Shown one piece after another: positions 55,860-64,000 of a stretch of 64,000 nucleotides of DNA. The position numbers and the translations under genes were made by a program. The notes beneath the pieces are model-generated. The model saw only the letters and a list, made by a program, of their open reading frames with translations, did not search any database and was not told the origin of the DNA. Origin of the DNA: Siphonodentalium dalli (taxonomy: Eukaryota; Mollusca; Scaphopoda; Gadilida; Siphonodentaliidae); the NCBI GenBank assembly GCA_032622095.1, contig CP136065.1:41885503-41949502 (forward strand), written 5' to 3'. How positions within the stretch are numbered: the stretch's first letter is position 1; the number at the start of each line of letters is the position of its first letter.

Positions 55860-56880
55860 TATTTTTTATTTATATGGGGTTTTGGACTGGGCCAGGGAGG
55901 TTTTGGAAGGGCGGAACCCATCCCATACAACCCACTTGTGAATGATATTGGGTGTTGTGAAGATGAAATTCACAACGATGAGAAGGGAAGATGATCTAGA
56001 CTTTTGATATTTTGTTCTTTGCCTTCTTTTTTTCTTTTGTTGCTGTTCTGCTCTTGTAGTTTGTTCTTCTTCGGAGTTGATGGCCGCGAAGAGTGCTTCG
56101 TGTTGCCGAATTTGATGGTCGCATCTTTCGCATGTTCTTTTACATTCATACATCAACTCCAGAGACTTCAGGTGGATCTCTTGGAAGTCCGAAGATAGAT
56201 GACTGTATCCGCTGTTGTTGTTGCTGCTGCCCGTGGAGATGGGGGACACCGGGTCTAGATGGAATTCCGGTGTCCGAGGTGGTAGGGTGTCCATCTCCAC
56301 AACGAGGCTGGCGGCAGGCACGTCCGGTTGTGTCGGCGTCCCTGTCTCCGCTTGCCTCAATGGCGACGGCGGGGACATCCGGGTGACATCGGCGTCCCTG
56401 CTGGCTATTAATATGTCGTCCACGTCCACGTCAGCAGCCAAGTGGGGGAGCTGGACGTCTCTCAGCTCGCCCCTGTCTCCACTTGGCTCTTCTGTCGGCG
56501 TCCCTTCTCTTCTTGGAGGGGGTCTTCTTCCGCCTCTTATGCTTCTGATCGCCATACCAGATGATAGGTTGCTGTTGGGTTCCAGCTTCCGAGGGCACTG
56601 CTGGAGCAATCTGGTAGTCCGCAGACAGATTCACGAAGCCCCCTTAGCCTGGTTAAGTGTCCAGCTTAGGGTACCACAACGTGTAATCTGCCTAGGGCGG
56701 CTAACAAAGCAGAGGTGATTAAATAAATAATCCTCTGACAAATCCAGTCAACAGCTCACCACTCCGAATCGCTCGGGCGAGTAAGTCCCGAAGGACGGCC
56801 ACACAACTCACAAGCAATTCGGCACCAGTCACCGGGAACAGCGATAACACACAAAGCAAGAGCGATGCGACCTACCCGCT
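55860..56880 (-). mobile_element. Gag-only retroposon, copy C
   Basis: Minus-strand copy. The 5' UTR-like region is at about 56640-56880, the ORF in two frames at 55950-56634, and a diverged 3' tail at about 55860-55945 (GGGTTGTATGGGATGG...CCCTGGCCCAG). The tail aligns with the 3' ends of the other copies. Confidence 0.65.
55866..56634 (-). pseudogene. Gag-like ORF1 of retroposon copy C (frameshifted)
   Basis: The upstream frame (56431-56634) carries IIWYGDQKHKRRKKTPSKKR then RDADRRAKW, the family's basic motif, and then hits a stop. A second frame (55866-56609) carries the rest: ASRDADVTRMSPPSP, DVPAASLVVEMDTLPPRTP, a helical segment (LELMYECKRTCERCDHQI) and a Lys/Arg-rich tail. The frame change near 56440 joins them in the ancestor, so this copy is dead. 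C-x2-C in the helical part (CERCDHQIRQH) is not seen in the other copies. Confidence 0.6.
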
Positions 56881-56924
56881 CAACCACCAACCGGCGAATG
56901 AATGAAAATGAATGCCCATATTCC

Positions 56925-57000
56925 AAGTTTGGAGTTTGGGATGATACCCAGGAAGATTTGAAAGAGCCGTCGGTCCTCTCATACAACCCACTTTTGAATG
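56925..57000 (-). mobile_element. Isolated 3' tail of the gag-only retroposon, copy D
   Basis: Minus-strand sequence GTATGAGAGGACCGACGG...CTTCCTGGGTATC...CCAAACTCC aligns with the 3' tails at 8670-8745 and 59985-60057. It shares an AGTGGGTTGTATG lead with copy C's tail. Only the tail remains; copy C's 5' region starts just downstream on the same strand, a head-to-tail arrangement. Confidence 0.5.
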
Positions 57001-57384
57001 CTGTAATTCCGCTGAAGAGCTTTTGTAGGGTGTGTGAGTTTGTAATTAGATTGATATATACCCATGCACAGTAGGTGTTTGCCCAGATTCTGATATGAGC
57101 CAGCCTTTTATATCACTTTTTCTGTCCTGGAGGACCAAGAAGCAGCAAATCAAATTGCAGCAGAAGGAACCAATCAGAAGCTGAGTAAAGTTTAGAACCA
57201 GCATCCTCTATGATGTCCCCAAAAATAGCTATTCAATCATGGTTTAATGTTTACTTTTGTGACCTAGTTGTTTCTAGTTTAGTGTACTTCTGTGTACGTA
57301 TTTTAGAAGTACAAAAGATAGCGGCATGAGAAGTAAAATGTCGGCAGTTCCATGTACATGTGACGGTGCTACTAACACATTGTC
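57001..57384. other. No gene seen
   Basis: Non-coding spacer between the retroposon tail and the dispersed repeat. Confidence 0.4.
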
Positions 57385-57795
57385 TTAAAGATACGGGCGG
57401 CGTTGGCGGTGGGTATGCTGTTAAAATATTCATCTCCGTCAAAACCCGCCATAAACATAAAGAATAGTAAAATATAGACATACTTTGTTCTTATACCAAT
57501 CAGAAATATGGCAAAAACAGTATGTTATTGTCAAATGTTTTTCCTTTGTTATGTAAACAAAAGCTAAAAACGTTACAGAACCTGGCTTTTGTTTAGATCC
57601 GGATATGGTAAACATAAGGAGCGTTATTTATTACTGTTTTTTCTGATATGGAAATAATAAAGAGCGTTTATATCATTTGTGTGTAATTAACCAATAGAAT
57701 TGCGCTGTGTTATGTAAACAGAAGAAAAGATTCTGAAAAAACACGAACAGGCTCTTGTTTACGTACACCATCGTACGCCTTGACGACAATATACT
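57385..57795 (+). repeat. Dispersed repeat, copy 2 of 2
   Basis: See 55265-55640; same order and orientation, about 2.1 kb apart. Confidence 0.85.
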
Positions 57796-58094
57796 ATTTA
57801 CGCGCTGATTATGTTTGGCATATGAACAAAACTATATATATTTTAATATTCCTACTGTTGATGGCGATTAGAACAAATATGAATATTTCTGCAACGAACG
57901 CCGTTCTGCCTTTAAAATATACATTTATGCCTATAATTGATACTTGCATGTTGTGATCACAGTAATCGATCCTACACAAGACTTCACAATGTTTTCTCAC
58001 AGATCTACACCAAACATAAACGCACCCAAAGATAAATAGTATGTATTAAACATGTAGCAATATATCGGAAAATGTACCACCATGTGAAGGTTCC
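57796..58094. other. No gene; partial GTTTACATTGC-family end
   Basis: GATCACAGTAAT near 57956 through AGATCTACACCAAACATAAA and ACGCACCC (58025) is a lone end of that MITE family. Confidence 0.5.
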
Positions 58095-58152
58095 CTTATA
58101 GGGTACGTTCGTGAACTTGCTAATTTTGAGATAATTGCAGGATTGGGGCGAT
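58095..58152. mobile_element. MITE of the CTGGCAAGTTTGC family, left part
   Basis: TAGGGTACGTTCGTGAACTTGC then GAGATAATTG. It continues at 60447 (AATTGCATGCTATTACGGGA), so the hAT-like element inserted here. Confidence 0.6.
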
Positions 58153-59047
58153 TACACGCCAATGTAATCGATTACGATTACAATTACTTTTGATTTACAT
58201 GATTACGATTACTGATTGCATTTTTTCCAATGTAATCGATTACAATTACTTTAGTAAATGTACTCGATTACTTTTTGATTACATCTGATTACAATTGTTA
58301 GTTTCCAACCATTTTGATCACATAGGAATAAATAATGAAATAATTCAAATTAACATATCAAATTTGATTGAATAAAGACATCACTGCATAACATGGAAAC
58401 AAGAAACGACTGAAAAAATAGAAAGATGAAAGCAATAAAATAAACATATAAACTTTTTTACATTTACATGTATTGGAAAGGTTTCATCATGAAGTTATGC
58501 ACCAATTTATTGGGAATACATTATGTTTTATGTGTATTTATTTATGTAAATATATTTTAAATTTTCTTACATGCATTCAAACTAATGCATAATATTTATG
58601 AAAATATCACCAGAAACAATTATATATTATTTGCATGTTCTGTTCAATACCCAACACAATAAAGATAACACTAAGATGTATTTGATGATCATCCATTGTT
58701 AATCCTGATGAGGATTAAATGAGGCTTAACTCCATGAGTGCAGTAAATGACAAACCAGCTAATTAGGTCTACCGATGTACATCACACCTGCTTTGTTCAG
58801 TTAATTAGCCCTATTGTACCAGTGTGACTCTACAGCCATTGTCTGCAGCAGTCCCAATTCAATTTAATCATAATTGAAGTCGGCTAGCCTATTTATTCAT
58901 ATTGGAACATTTCATTGTCTGTATCACAATCATTGAATCATATCATTCATCATGTTCCGACCGCTGACGAGAGAGGACGTTCTGGATTGAGCGTACCAGG
59001 ACGTAGCTAGCTCGCTCAGCGATCGGATTACTGACTTCGGCCGGACA

Positions 59048-59872
59048 ATGGATTCGTCTTTAATCCCCGCCGAAGTCAGACATGCTCTCAGCTCACTCCA
59101 CGTGGATCCCTGCCAGACCTGGAATTTACGCAGGTCGGGTAGCCACGTGGAGCTTTTTCTGGAATTCCGGGTTACGCCATCACGGTCCTTTTCAGGACCC
59201 TCTGTTGGAGGTAACCCGGATGCTGGAACCCACCAGCAACCTACCACCAAGGGAGGAGAAGAACAAGCCAGAAGACAGGGAAAAAAGAAAAAGACACCAT
59301 CACAGCGCCGCAGGGACGCCGACAGGAAGGTCAAGTGGAAAAGGAGAACTGAGAGACGCCCAGTTCTCCCCCACTTGGCCTCCCGGCAAAAAGATCAGCC
59401 GGCGACAGTCACCACCAGCAGTAGCAGGGACGCCGATGTAACCCCGGATGTCCCTGCTGTTGACCCAGCGGGCAGAGAAGCTAAATCCACCAGTGGAGCA
59501 AGGGACACCGACGTCATCCCGGTCGTCCCTTCCACCGACGTGGAAATGGCGACACCTCCAAGCCAGGCTCCACCAGGGGCGGAAAACAACACCCCCGACC
59601 CTGCGACACCGGATTACGAAGAAAGACCGGCGTCGCCAGACTATAGGATCGAACGGGAAAGAGCCAGGATAAAGTCAAAGATCTTCACCAACCACTCAGC
59701 AGGAATGAAGTTCTACCTCACTAACTACGAATTCTTCCTGCTGAGGGATCGCCAGGAGTGCACAGGACGAGACAGACACAAGCCAACACCTGGAGTCGTC
59801 AATGTAATCTCACAGCACGGACAAGAATCAATCGCCTGCTCTAAACGACCGCCATTCAACAAAAATTGCTGA
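59048..59872 (+). CDS. Gag-like ORF1 protein of the gag-only retroposon
   Basis: 274 codons with an ATG start. N-terminal module, about residues 1-50: LSSLHVDPCQTWNLRRSG and VELFLEFRVTP (a W-x-L...L-x-F core shared with 33640). Basic region, about 77-105: GKKKKTPSQRRRDADRKVK and WKRRTERRPVLPHLA. Linker of repeated RDxDV-P-V-P phrases, about 122-200. The C-terminus (RIERERARIKSKIFTNHSAG onward) differs from copy A, so C-termini are variable. No zinc knuckle, RT or endonuclease. Probably an RNA-binding ORF1p; exact family not identified. Confidence 0.7.
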   Translation: MDSSLIPAEVRHALSSLHVDPCQTWNLRRSGSHVELFLEFRVTPSRSFSGPSVGGNPDAGTHQQPTTKGGEEQARRQGKKKKTPSQRRRDADRKVKWKRRTERRPVLPHLASRQKDQPATVTTSSSRDADVTPDVPAVDPAGREAKSTSGARDTDVIPVVPSTDVEMATPPSQAPPGAENNTPDPATPDYEERPASPDYRIERERARIKSKIFTNHSAGMKFYLTNYEFFLLRDRQECTGRDRHKPTPGVVNVISQHGQESIACSKRPPFNKNC

Positions 59873-60002
59873 GGCCAAACCAATCGAGGTCACCAATTGA
59901 GGTCATCCAATCGAGGACACAACAAGAATCAAAAATGCTTACATTTTTTTCTTCTTTTTTTTTTCTCTCACAATAAAGGCAAAAATATGAGGGATTAAGG
60001 GG

Positions 60003-60018
60003 AGGACCACTCGGTCCT
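60003..60018 (+). other. 3' terminal stem-loop of the complete retroposon
   Basis: AGGACC-ACTC-GGTCCT, 6-bp stem and 4-nt loop. The base pairs differ from, but are compensated relative to, copy A (8691-8710). Confidence 0.6.
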
Positions 60019-60446
60019 TCCGACAATCCTGGGCTAGCCCCCCGAACCACTCATTTCTCTGTATCACAAGTTTATTGCCATTCATGTTGTATTCAACAAT
60101 TGTGTGTTGGTATCTGTGTCCACTGCCAGAATATACATACACACTGTACAACTAACATAACACATGACATAATTGTACTAACTTTCTAATATGTTGTTTG
60201 TATCTGTGCACACTCCACAGTATGAGACTATGAGTATCCAATAGTCATCCATATGGATATTTTAGTAAAAGTAATCAAAAAGTAATCAAAATGTAATCAT
60301 GATTACAGGTACATTTGAAAGTAATCGATTACGATTACGATTACTTGTAATCAAGAAATGTCATGATTACTGATTACAGACGATTACTCCAAATTTTGTA
60401 ATCGATTACTTTGATTACGATTACTGATTACGATTACCCCAACCCT

Positions 60447-60665
60447 GAATTGCATGCTATTACGGGAAATTTTCGATAGCATCGCTAAAAGTGCATGGAA
60501 CTATACAGTTTTCACTTCTCATGTAGTTAACTGTGGTATAGATGCATTCTATAAGCATTTTATCATTCGGTTTATGGCACATTGTAGCTTCGAAATGCCT
60601 GCAAAAGATTGCCTGATAAATTTGCGCGTATACGACGTAACCTAAGGGAATCTTCACACGGTGGT
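60447..60665. mobile_element. MITE of the CTGGCAAGTTTGC family, right part
   Basis: Continues the MITE interrupted at 58152: GATAGCATCGCTA, GTGCATGGAACTA, TAGTTAACTGTGGTA and ATGCCTGCAAAAGATTGCCTG, with the right end near 60655. Confidence 0.6.
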
Positions 60666-60705
60666 ACATTATCCTATATATTACTATAATACATACTCTT
60701 TATCT

Positions 60706-61645
60706 TAGGGTGTGTTTACGTTTGGTGTAGATTTGTGTACAGACTTTGTGAAGAATTGTGATCACAACATGATTACTGGTAGTCAATGCGCGCTCATCAG
60801 TACAGATGTAATGAACAATTCACTACCCGTTCGCGTCAGTTTTGGTCAGATAAAAAAAATAATCATGCGCTACCAGCAGCCCAAAACTATTTAGTCTATG
60901 CCGAACAGGGGCGTGCATATAGTGTCCACGTTGGGGGGGGGTCCACTTTAGAATTTCCAACTTCCACCCCTCAACCAGACCAATCCCATGAGCTTCAAAC
61001 TACAAGGACAATTTCAATATAGTGTTGGTGTGAAATTCCCATCAAATTTTGTGTCAGGTATGAAATTTCCAACTGTTGAATTTATTTTTCTAAAGTTGTG
61101 GGTGCATGAGACACCCCTCCCTGTCGCCACGTCCCTGGTGCCGCATCAGCATTATTGTTCGTAGATTCATCCGAGCAGAGTCGAGTCTACGAGAAGCAGG
61201 AAACACGACGCACAATTTCAGAAAGCGTTGAAGCCGTATCTAAAATGTGTGTCACTCTGAGTCTGCGATTCCTGGCTTTTGGTTTCTGATTCAGCAATAT
61301 GCAAAAATCGTCCCAGACATTTGCTCGACTATATACCAAATACTTAAATATGGTCACTTTCGCGAACCATCTGATGCCATGGAATAGCTTGAATACGTGG
61401 GTGAACAAACAAAGATTAAGCACATATACACCAAGTCCCAGTAACGATTATTCAAATCCGATTTGCCGTCGCAATACCTCGGTGTTGATCGTGACTTATA
61501 ACGGATACGATTTTTTTGCTCACACGTACGAATACCGTTTTCTTTCGGCGTGCATTTCTGTATATTATATACCCGTTAAAGGTCGTTTACACTAGTATGT
61601 ATGTAGAACTTCACACAGAGCTACAACAATGTAAACGCATCCTTA
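60706..61645. mobile_element. MITE of the GTTTACATTGC family, copy 3
   Basis: Starts TTAGGGTGTGTTTACGTTTGG and contains the family's GTGATCACAACATGATTACT and GAACAATTCACTA in reverse order to copy 2. Ends near CAATGTAAACGCATCCTTAT. Confidence 0.65.
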
Positions 61646-62255
61646 TATACATTGTAAGTAGATATATAGCTACATGTATACTATAAAATATTTATATTAG
61701 AAGTCGATATATTTTCCAAATAGACTGACGCATGAATTTGGATTATATTTTGACCGACCACCTTTTTTTCTAAATATGTATGTGTTTTTCAAATGCCAAT
61801 GTGCTGACTGTGATGTTTTAATTAATGTTTCGTTTCATGTTTGGTTTGACTAAATAAATATCGATAAGAAATTATGAGAATGTTTTCACGCTCACTGAAT
61901 CAAGTACATCTGAAGCAATGAACACTCATGCTGAGTCAGTCACTGTCAGTGCCTCCATAATTATGATATATATGTATTTTCTGTATACCATACATTCATG
62001 GTATGCTTTAGGAGAGTAAATTATTGAGATTGGTTATCGTTCCAAAGGACCCAAGGCACTCACAGTGGGTATATGTGCTGTGCAAAAAATATATATTTCA
62101 GAGGAACATCGCCGCCCAGAAGAACATGAAGAAATTGATAAACCTTGATCTTATAATAATTACTAATAATTCTCCAATAACGACCAATGTTGTGTAAATA
62201 AAACTGTTACAGTGTGTTTCAACAAACATCGCTGATCGCGTAGTAAGTTTAAATA
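61646..62255. other. No gene seen
   Basis: AT-rich non-coding. Confidence 0.4.
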
Positions 62256-62690
62256 TGTGACCCGCCATATCAAATCCAGTCGGAAGTCGGGATTTTTTTA
62301 CCCTGTGCCAATGCATTCTCTTATATATGCGAGTCGACCATAGGTAGCCTCGCATATATAAGAGAATCCATTGGCCTAACAATTTTTTACAATTTTAATA
62401 ATTTTTCTTGTATTCTTTAACAATTTTATAATTTCACCCATACAGAGCCCCAGACAAACATGAGCAGACGACACTCTTCTATATGCTTTTATATATGTGT
62501 GGGGCTCCCTGCAGGGTAATGGATAGTTTTTATTTTATGTCCTAAAAATTGTAAGAAACATTTTTTTTTTTTAAATGATAAAAAATTGTTAGGCCAATGC
62601 ATTCTCGTATATATGCGAGGCGACCTATGGTCGACTCGCATATATAAGAGAATGCATTGGCACAGGGTAAAAAAATCCTGGTCTAAAATG
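62256..62690 (+). mobile_element. Short hairpin-TIR element
   Basis: Left end GTGACCCGCCATATC and hairpin at 62307-62375; right hairpin at 62593-62661, then ACAGGGTAAAAAAATCC, where the outer tail is cut. The interior is only the conserved GAGCCCC...GGGGCTC stretch and AT-rich DNA, the deleted form of 30432-31679. Confidence 0.8.
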
Positions 62691-62849
62691 ATTTTCATAA
62701 TAGTCTTCAATTCTTTGACCTTCTCCAATGTTTGCGTCAAGATTTGATTAAACATTGACATCTTTAGACTTTTATTGCCGATGCCACTGTACCAGTGATA
62801 TTTACATAACAATGGTATCAATATGGGAAATCTCCTTATTTTAATGTTA

Positions 62850-63015
62850 TTAACCCTTTCATGACTGTAGCTTCCTGAAATGTTGCGAACACCCTGTGCC
62901 AATGCATTCTCTTATATATGCGCGGCTCCCTGTGGTAGACTCGCATTATACGAGAATGCACTGACAAATGACCTACAATGCTGCGCCAGCGGAGCTCCCG
63001 TCATTAAAGGGTTAA
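62850..63015. mobile_element. 166-bp piggyBac-like MITE containing a diverged hairpin
   Basis: TTAA at both ends and inverted tips CCCTTTCATGAC / GTCATTAAAGGG. Inside, 62898-62965 is a diverged 69-bp hairpin. Confidence 0.75.
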
Positions 63016-63548
63016 TAATGAAATTAGAATCTAAATCGATATAATATAATTATATATATTACTTGTACTTGTTGATGTGTGTTGTTTCACAGACTCTTGT
63101 AAAATGTATATTAATTTGCATGAACCCACTGCGAAGGAAATAAGTCCCTTTAAAAAATGTACAACAGATGACAAACAATATATGAACTATTAGTATTTCA
63201 TGAACAATTAGCCAGTTGTGTGTACGTACCATAAAACGTCAGCAGGGTATAGTTGAGCATTAGGTGATTACATGAACATGTAAATGTCGATCAGGAGTAT
63301 TAACGTATATTAAAACAAACAACATTTAGTTTCAAATTTATTCTATGGGCGGCACTTTGCATCCAATAGAAACAATATAAGAAAGCATTCTGTTGATATA
63401 CTGTTACCGTGAAACAAAGAACAAACACATTCAGTGGGTACCCCCACCCCAGAGAAGTGGTCAGCAATCCACTGAGCACGTTGCCGAAAAGTATTTGTGA
63501 TCGGCCGCCCGTAACTGAAGTTATGGCGATTCATGCGATTGAATATTA
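63016..63548. other. No gene seen
   Basis: AT-rich non-coding. Confidence 0.4.
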
Positions 63549-63733
63549 AGCAATTATTTCATGTGTCTTTTGGGAACAGTCAAAATTGTTGTCCCGAGGT
63601 ATCAGGAATGACTATCGAACTGTTGCCCAAGGTCGAAAGCCGAGGGCAACAGTTCGATAGTTTTTCCTGATACCGAGGGACAACAATTTTTCCTGTTCCC
63701 AAAAGACACATGAAATAATTGCTTTGTTACCCA
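63549..63733. repeat. Long hairpin with GGGCAACAGTTCGATAG arms
   Basis: The left arm 63549-63633 and right arm 63651-63733 are inverted, from CAATTATTTCATGTGTCTTT at the outer ends to CTATCGAACTGTTGCCC at the loop (about 17 nt). GGGCAACAGTTCG recurs outside the hairpin at about 63766, 63820 and 63842. Confidence 0.9.
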
Positions 63734-63774
63734 ATACATTGGCCAGTCAACAGTTCGCTCGGATCGGGCAACAG

Positions 63775-63795
63775 TGACGTCACGACGTGACGTCA
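63775..63795. promoter_or_regulatory. Two CRE-like TGACGTCA palindromes
   Basis: Perfect TGACGTCA at 63775-63782 and 63788-63795, 13 bp apart, beside the GGGCAACAG repeats. bZIP (CREB/ATF) sites by consensus; no adjacent gene in the window shows what they would control. Confidence 0.4.
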
Positions 63796-64000
63796 CGAAA
63801 GCTGGCCGCGATTGCAAACCGGGCAACAGTTCATTCAGGGCGGGCAACAGTTCGTTGTGGCGTTACGGACGCGAATTTGGGGTTAATTCTAAATCCCAAT
63901 GATTTACGAAGTAAAACTCTACTATTGGGTAACAATACAATATGGATTATGCAGTCTGACTGCATTTTTGTGTATATAATTAATTATTTAATGTAATTAA

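Larger units (their letters stand above)
58930..60057 (+). mobile_element. Gag-only retroposon, most complete copy
   Basis: 1128 bp flanked by the exact 12-bp direct repeat TCTGTATCACAA (58918-58929 and 60058-60069). A 5' UTR of about 118 bp, one ORF (59048-59872), a 3' UTR with a T-rich run, AATAAA near 59974, the stem-loop at 60003-60018 and the end AGCCCCCCGAACCACTC. No poly(A) tail and no RT ORF, so mobilisation must have been in trans. Confidence 0.8.
58153..60446. mobile_element. hAT-like inverted-repeat element with GTAATCGATTAC sub-terminal arrays
   Basis: Tips CAGGATTGGGGCGATTAC and GTAATCGTAATCCCC-type inverse ending CCCCAACCCTG. Both ends carry several copies of GTAATCGATTAC and GATTACGATTAC over about 130-180 bp. 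AATTG is repeated at both junctions. CAGGG-like tips suit hAT elements, but the duplication looks shorter than the usual 8 bp. No transposase; the centre holds the gag-only retroposon. Confidence 0.6.

Noticed and set aside
58153-60446. Autonomous hAT transposon
   Set aside because: No transposase frame is present; the interior ORF belongs to the retroposon with its own target duplication.
1-64000. tRNA, rRNA or tRNA-derived SINE genes
   Set aside because: I saw no cloverleaf or convincing A/B-box pair by eye; a tRNAscan-SE run would settle it.

Overview
This window is nuclear DNA from an animal, most likely an aquatic invertebrate. The evidence is AT-rich, repeat-dense sequence with almost no compact coding. 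It carries a Penelope-like retroelement with a GIY-YIG endonuclease, LINE reverse-transcriptase relics, many inverted-repeat (MITE, foldback) elements, several minisatellites and a satellite block. I cannot name the species. No rRNA, tRNA, CRISPR or prokaryotic operon is visible.

Only one host-type gene is convincing, and it occurs twice in direct orientation about 38 kb apart (CDS 13830-14960 and 52003-53022). Both copies encode nearly identical type II membrane proteins that look like Golgi glycosyltransferases. The copies lie in a segmental duplication of about 2.4-3.0 kb (12285-15308 and 50934-53368). Directly 5' of each ATG is a tandem array of 26-bp units (16 in the first copy, 12 in the second). 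Many units hold a tiny upstream ORF, and the last one ends in a TGA that overlaps the main ATG as ATGA.

The other coding material belongs to mobile elements. (1) A 6.4-kb inverted-repeat element (40938-47328) has termini of 414-432 bp around a decayed gene with an HEEAD-type nuclease-like region and a C-terminal Cys-rich CXC-like module; no known transposase is recognisable. (2) A 5'-truncated Penelope-like element lies on the minus strand (38977-40770). (3) A gag-only retroposon family occurs at 7942-8745, 33640-34020, 55860-56880 (minus) and 58930-60057, with an extra 3' tail at 56925-57000. Its conserved 3' stem-loop shows compensatory changes, and one copy has a 12-bp target-site duplication. 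(4) LINE ORF2 fragments lie at 12480-12930, 34349-34909, 50160-50545 and 51120-51575, all on the minus strand.

Layout: 1-7.9 kb MITEs and degenerate repeats; 7.9-8.7 gag retroposon; 8.7-12.3 mostly non-coding with a (TAG)n tract; 12.3-15.3 duplicated gene copy A; 16.9-17.4 foldback element; 18.9-20.4 98-bp satellite; 21.1-23.6 inverted-repeat element with a minisatellite core; 27-32.3 MITEs and elements whose terminal repeats contain a 69-bp hairpin; 33.6-34.9 gag and LINE relics; 35-38.7 degenerate tandem arrays split by a 1.2-kb transposon; 39-40.8 Penelope-like element; 40.9-47.3 HEEAD/CXC element; 48.4-49.8 tandem-repeat element; 50.2-53.4 LINE relic and gene copy B; 53.8-61.6 nested MITE, hAT-like and gag insertions; 62.3-63.8 hairpin elements.
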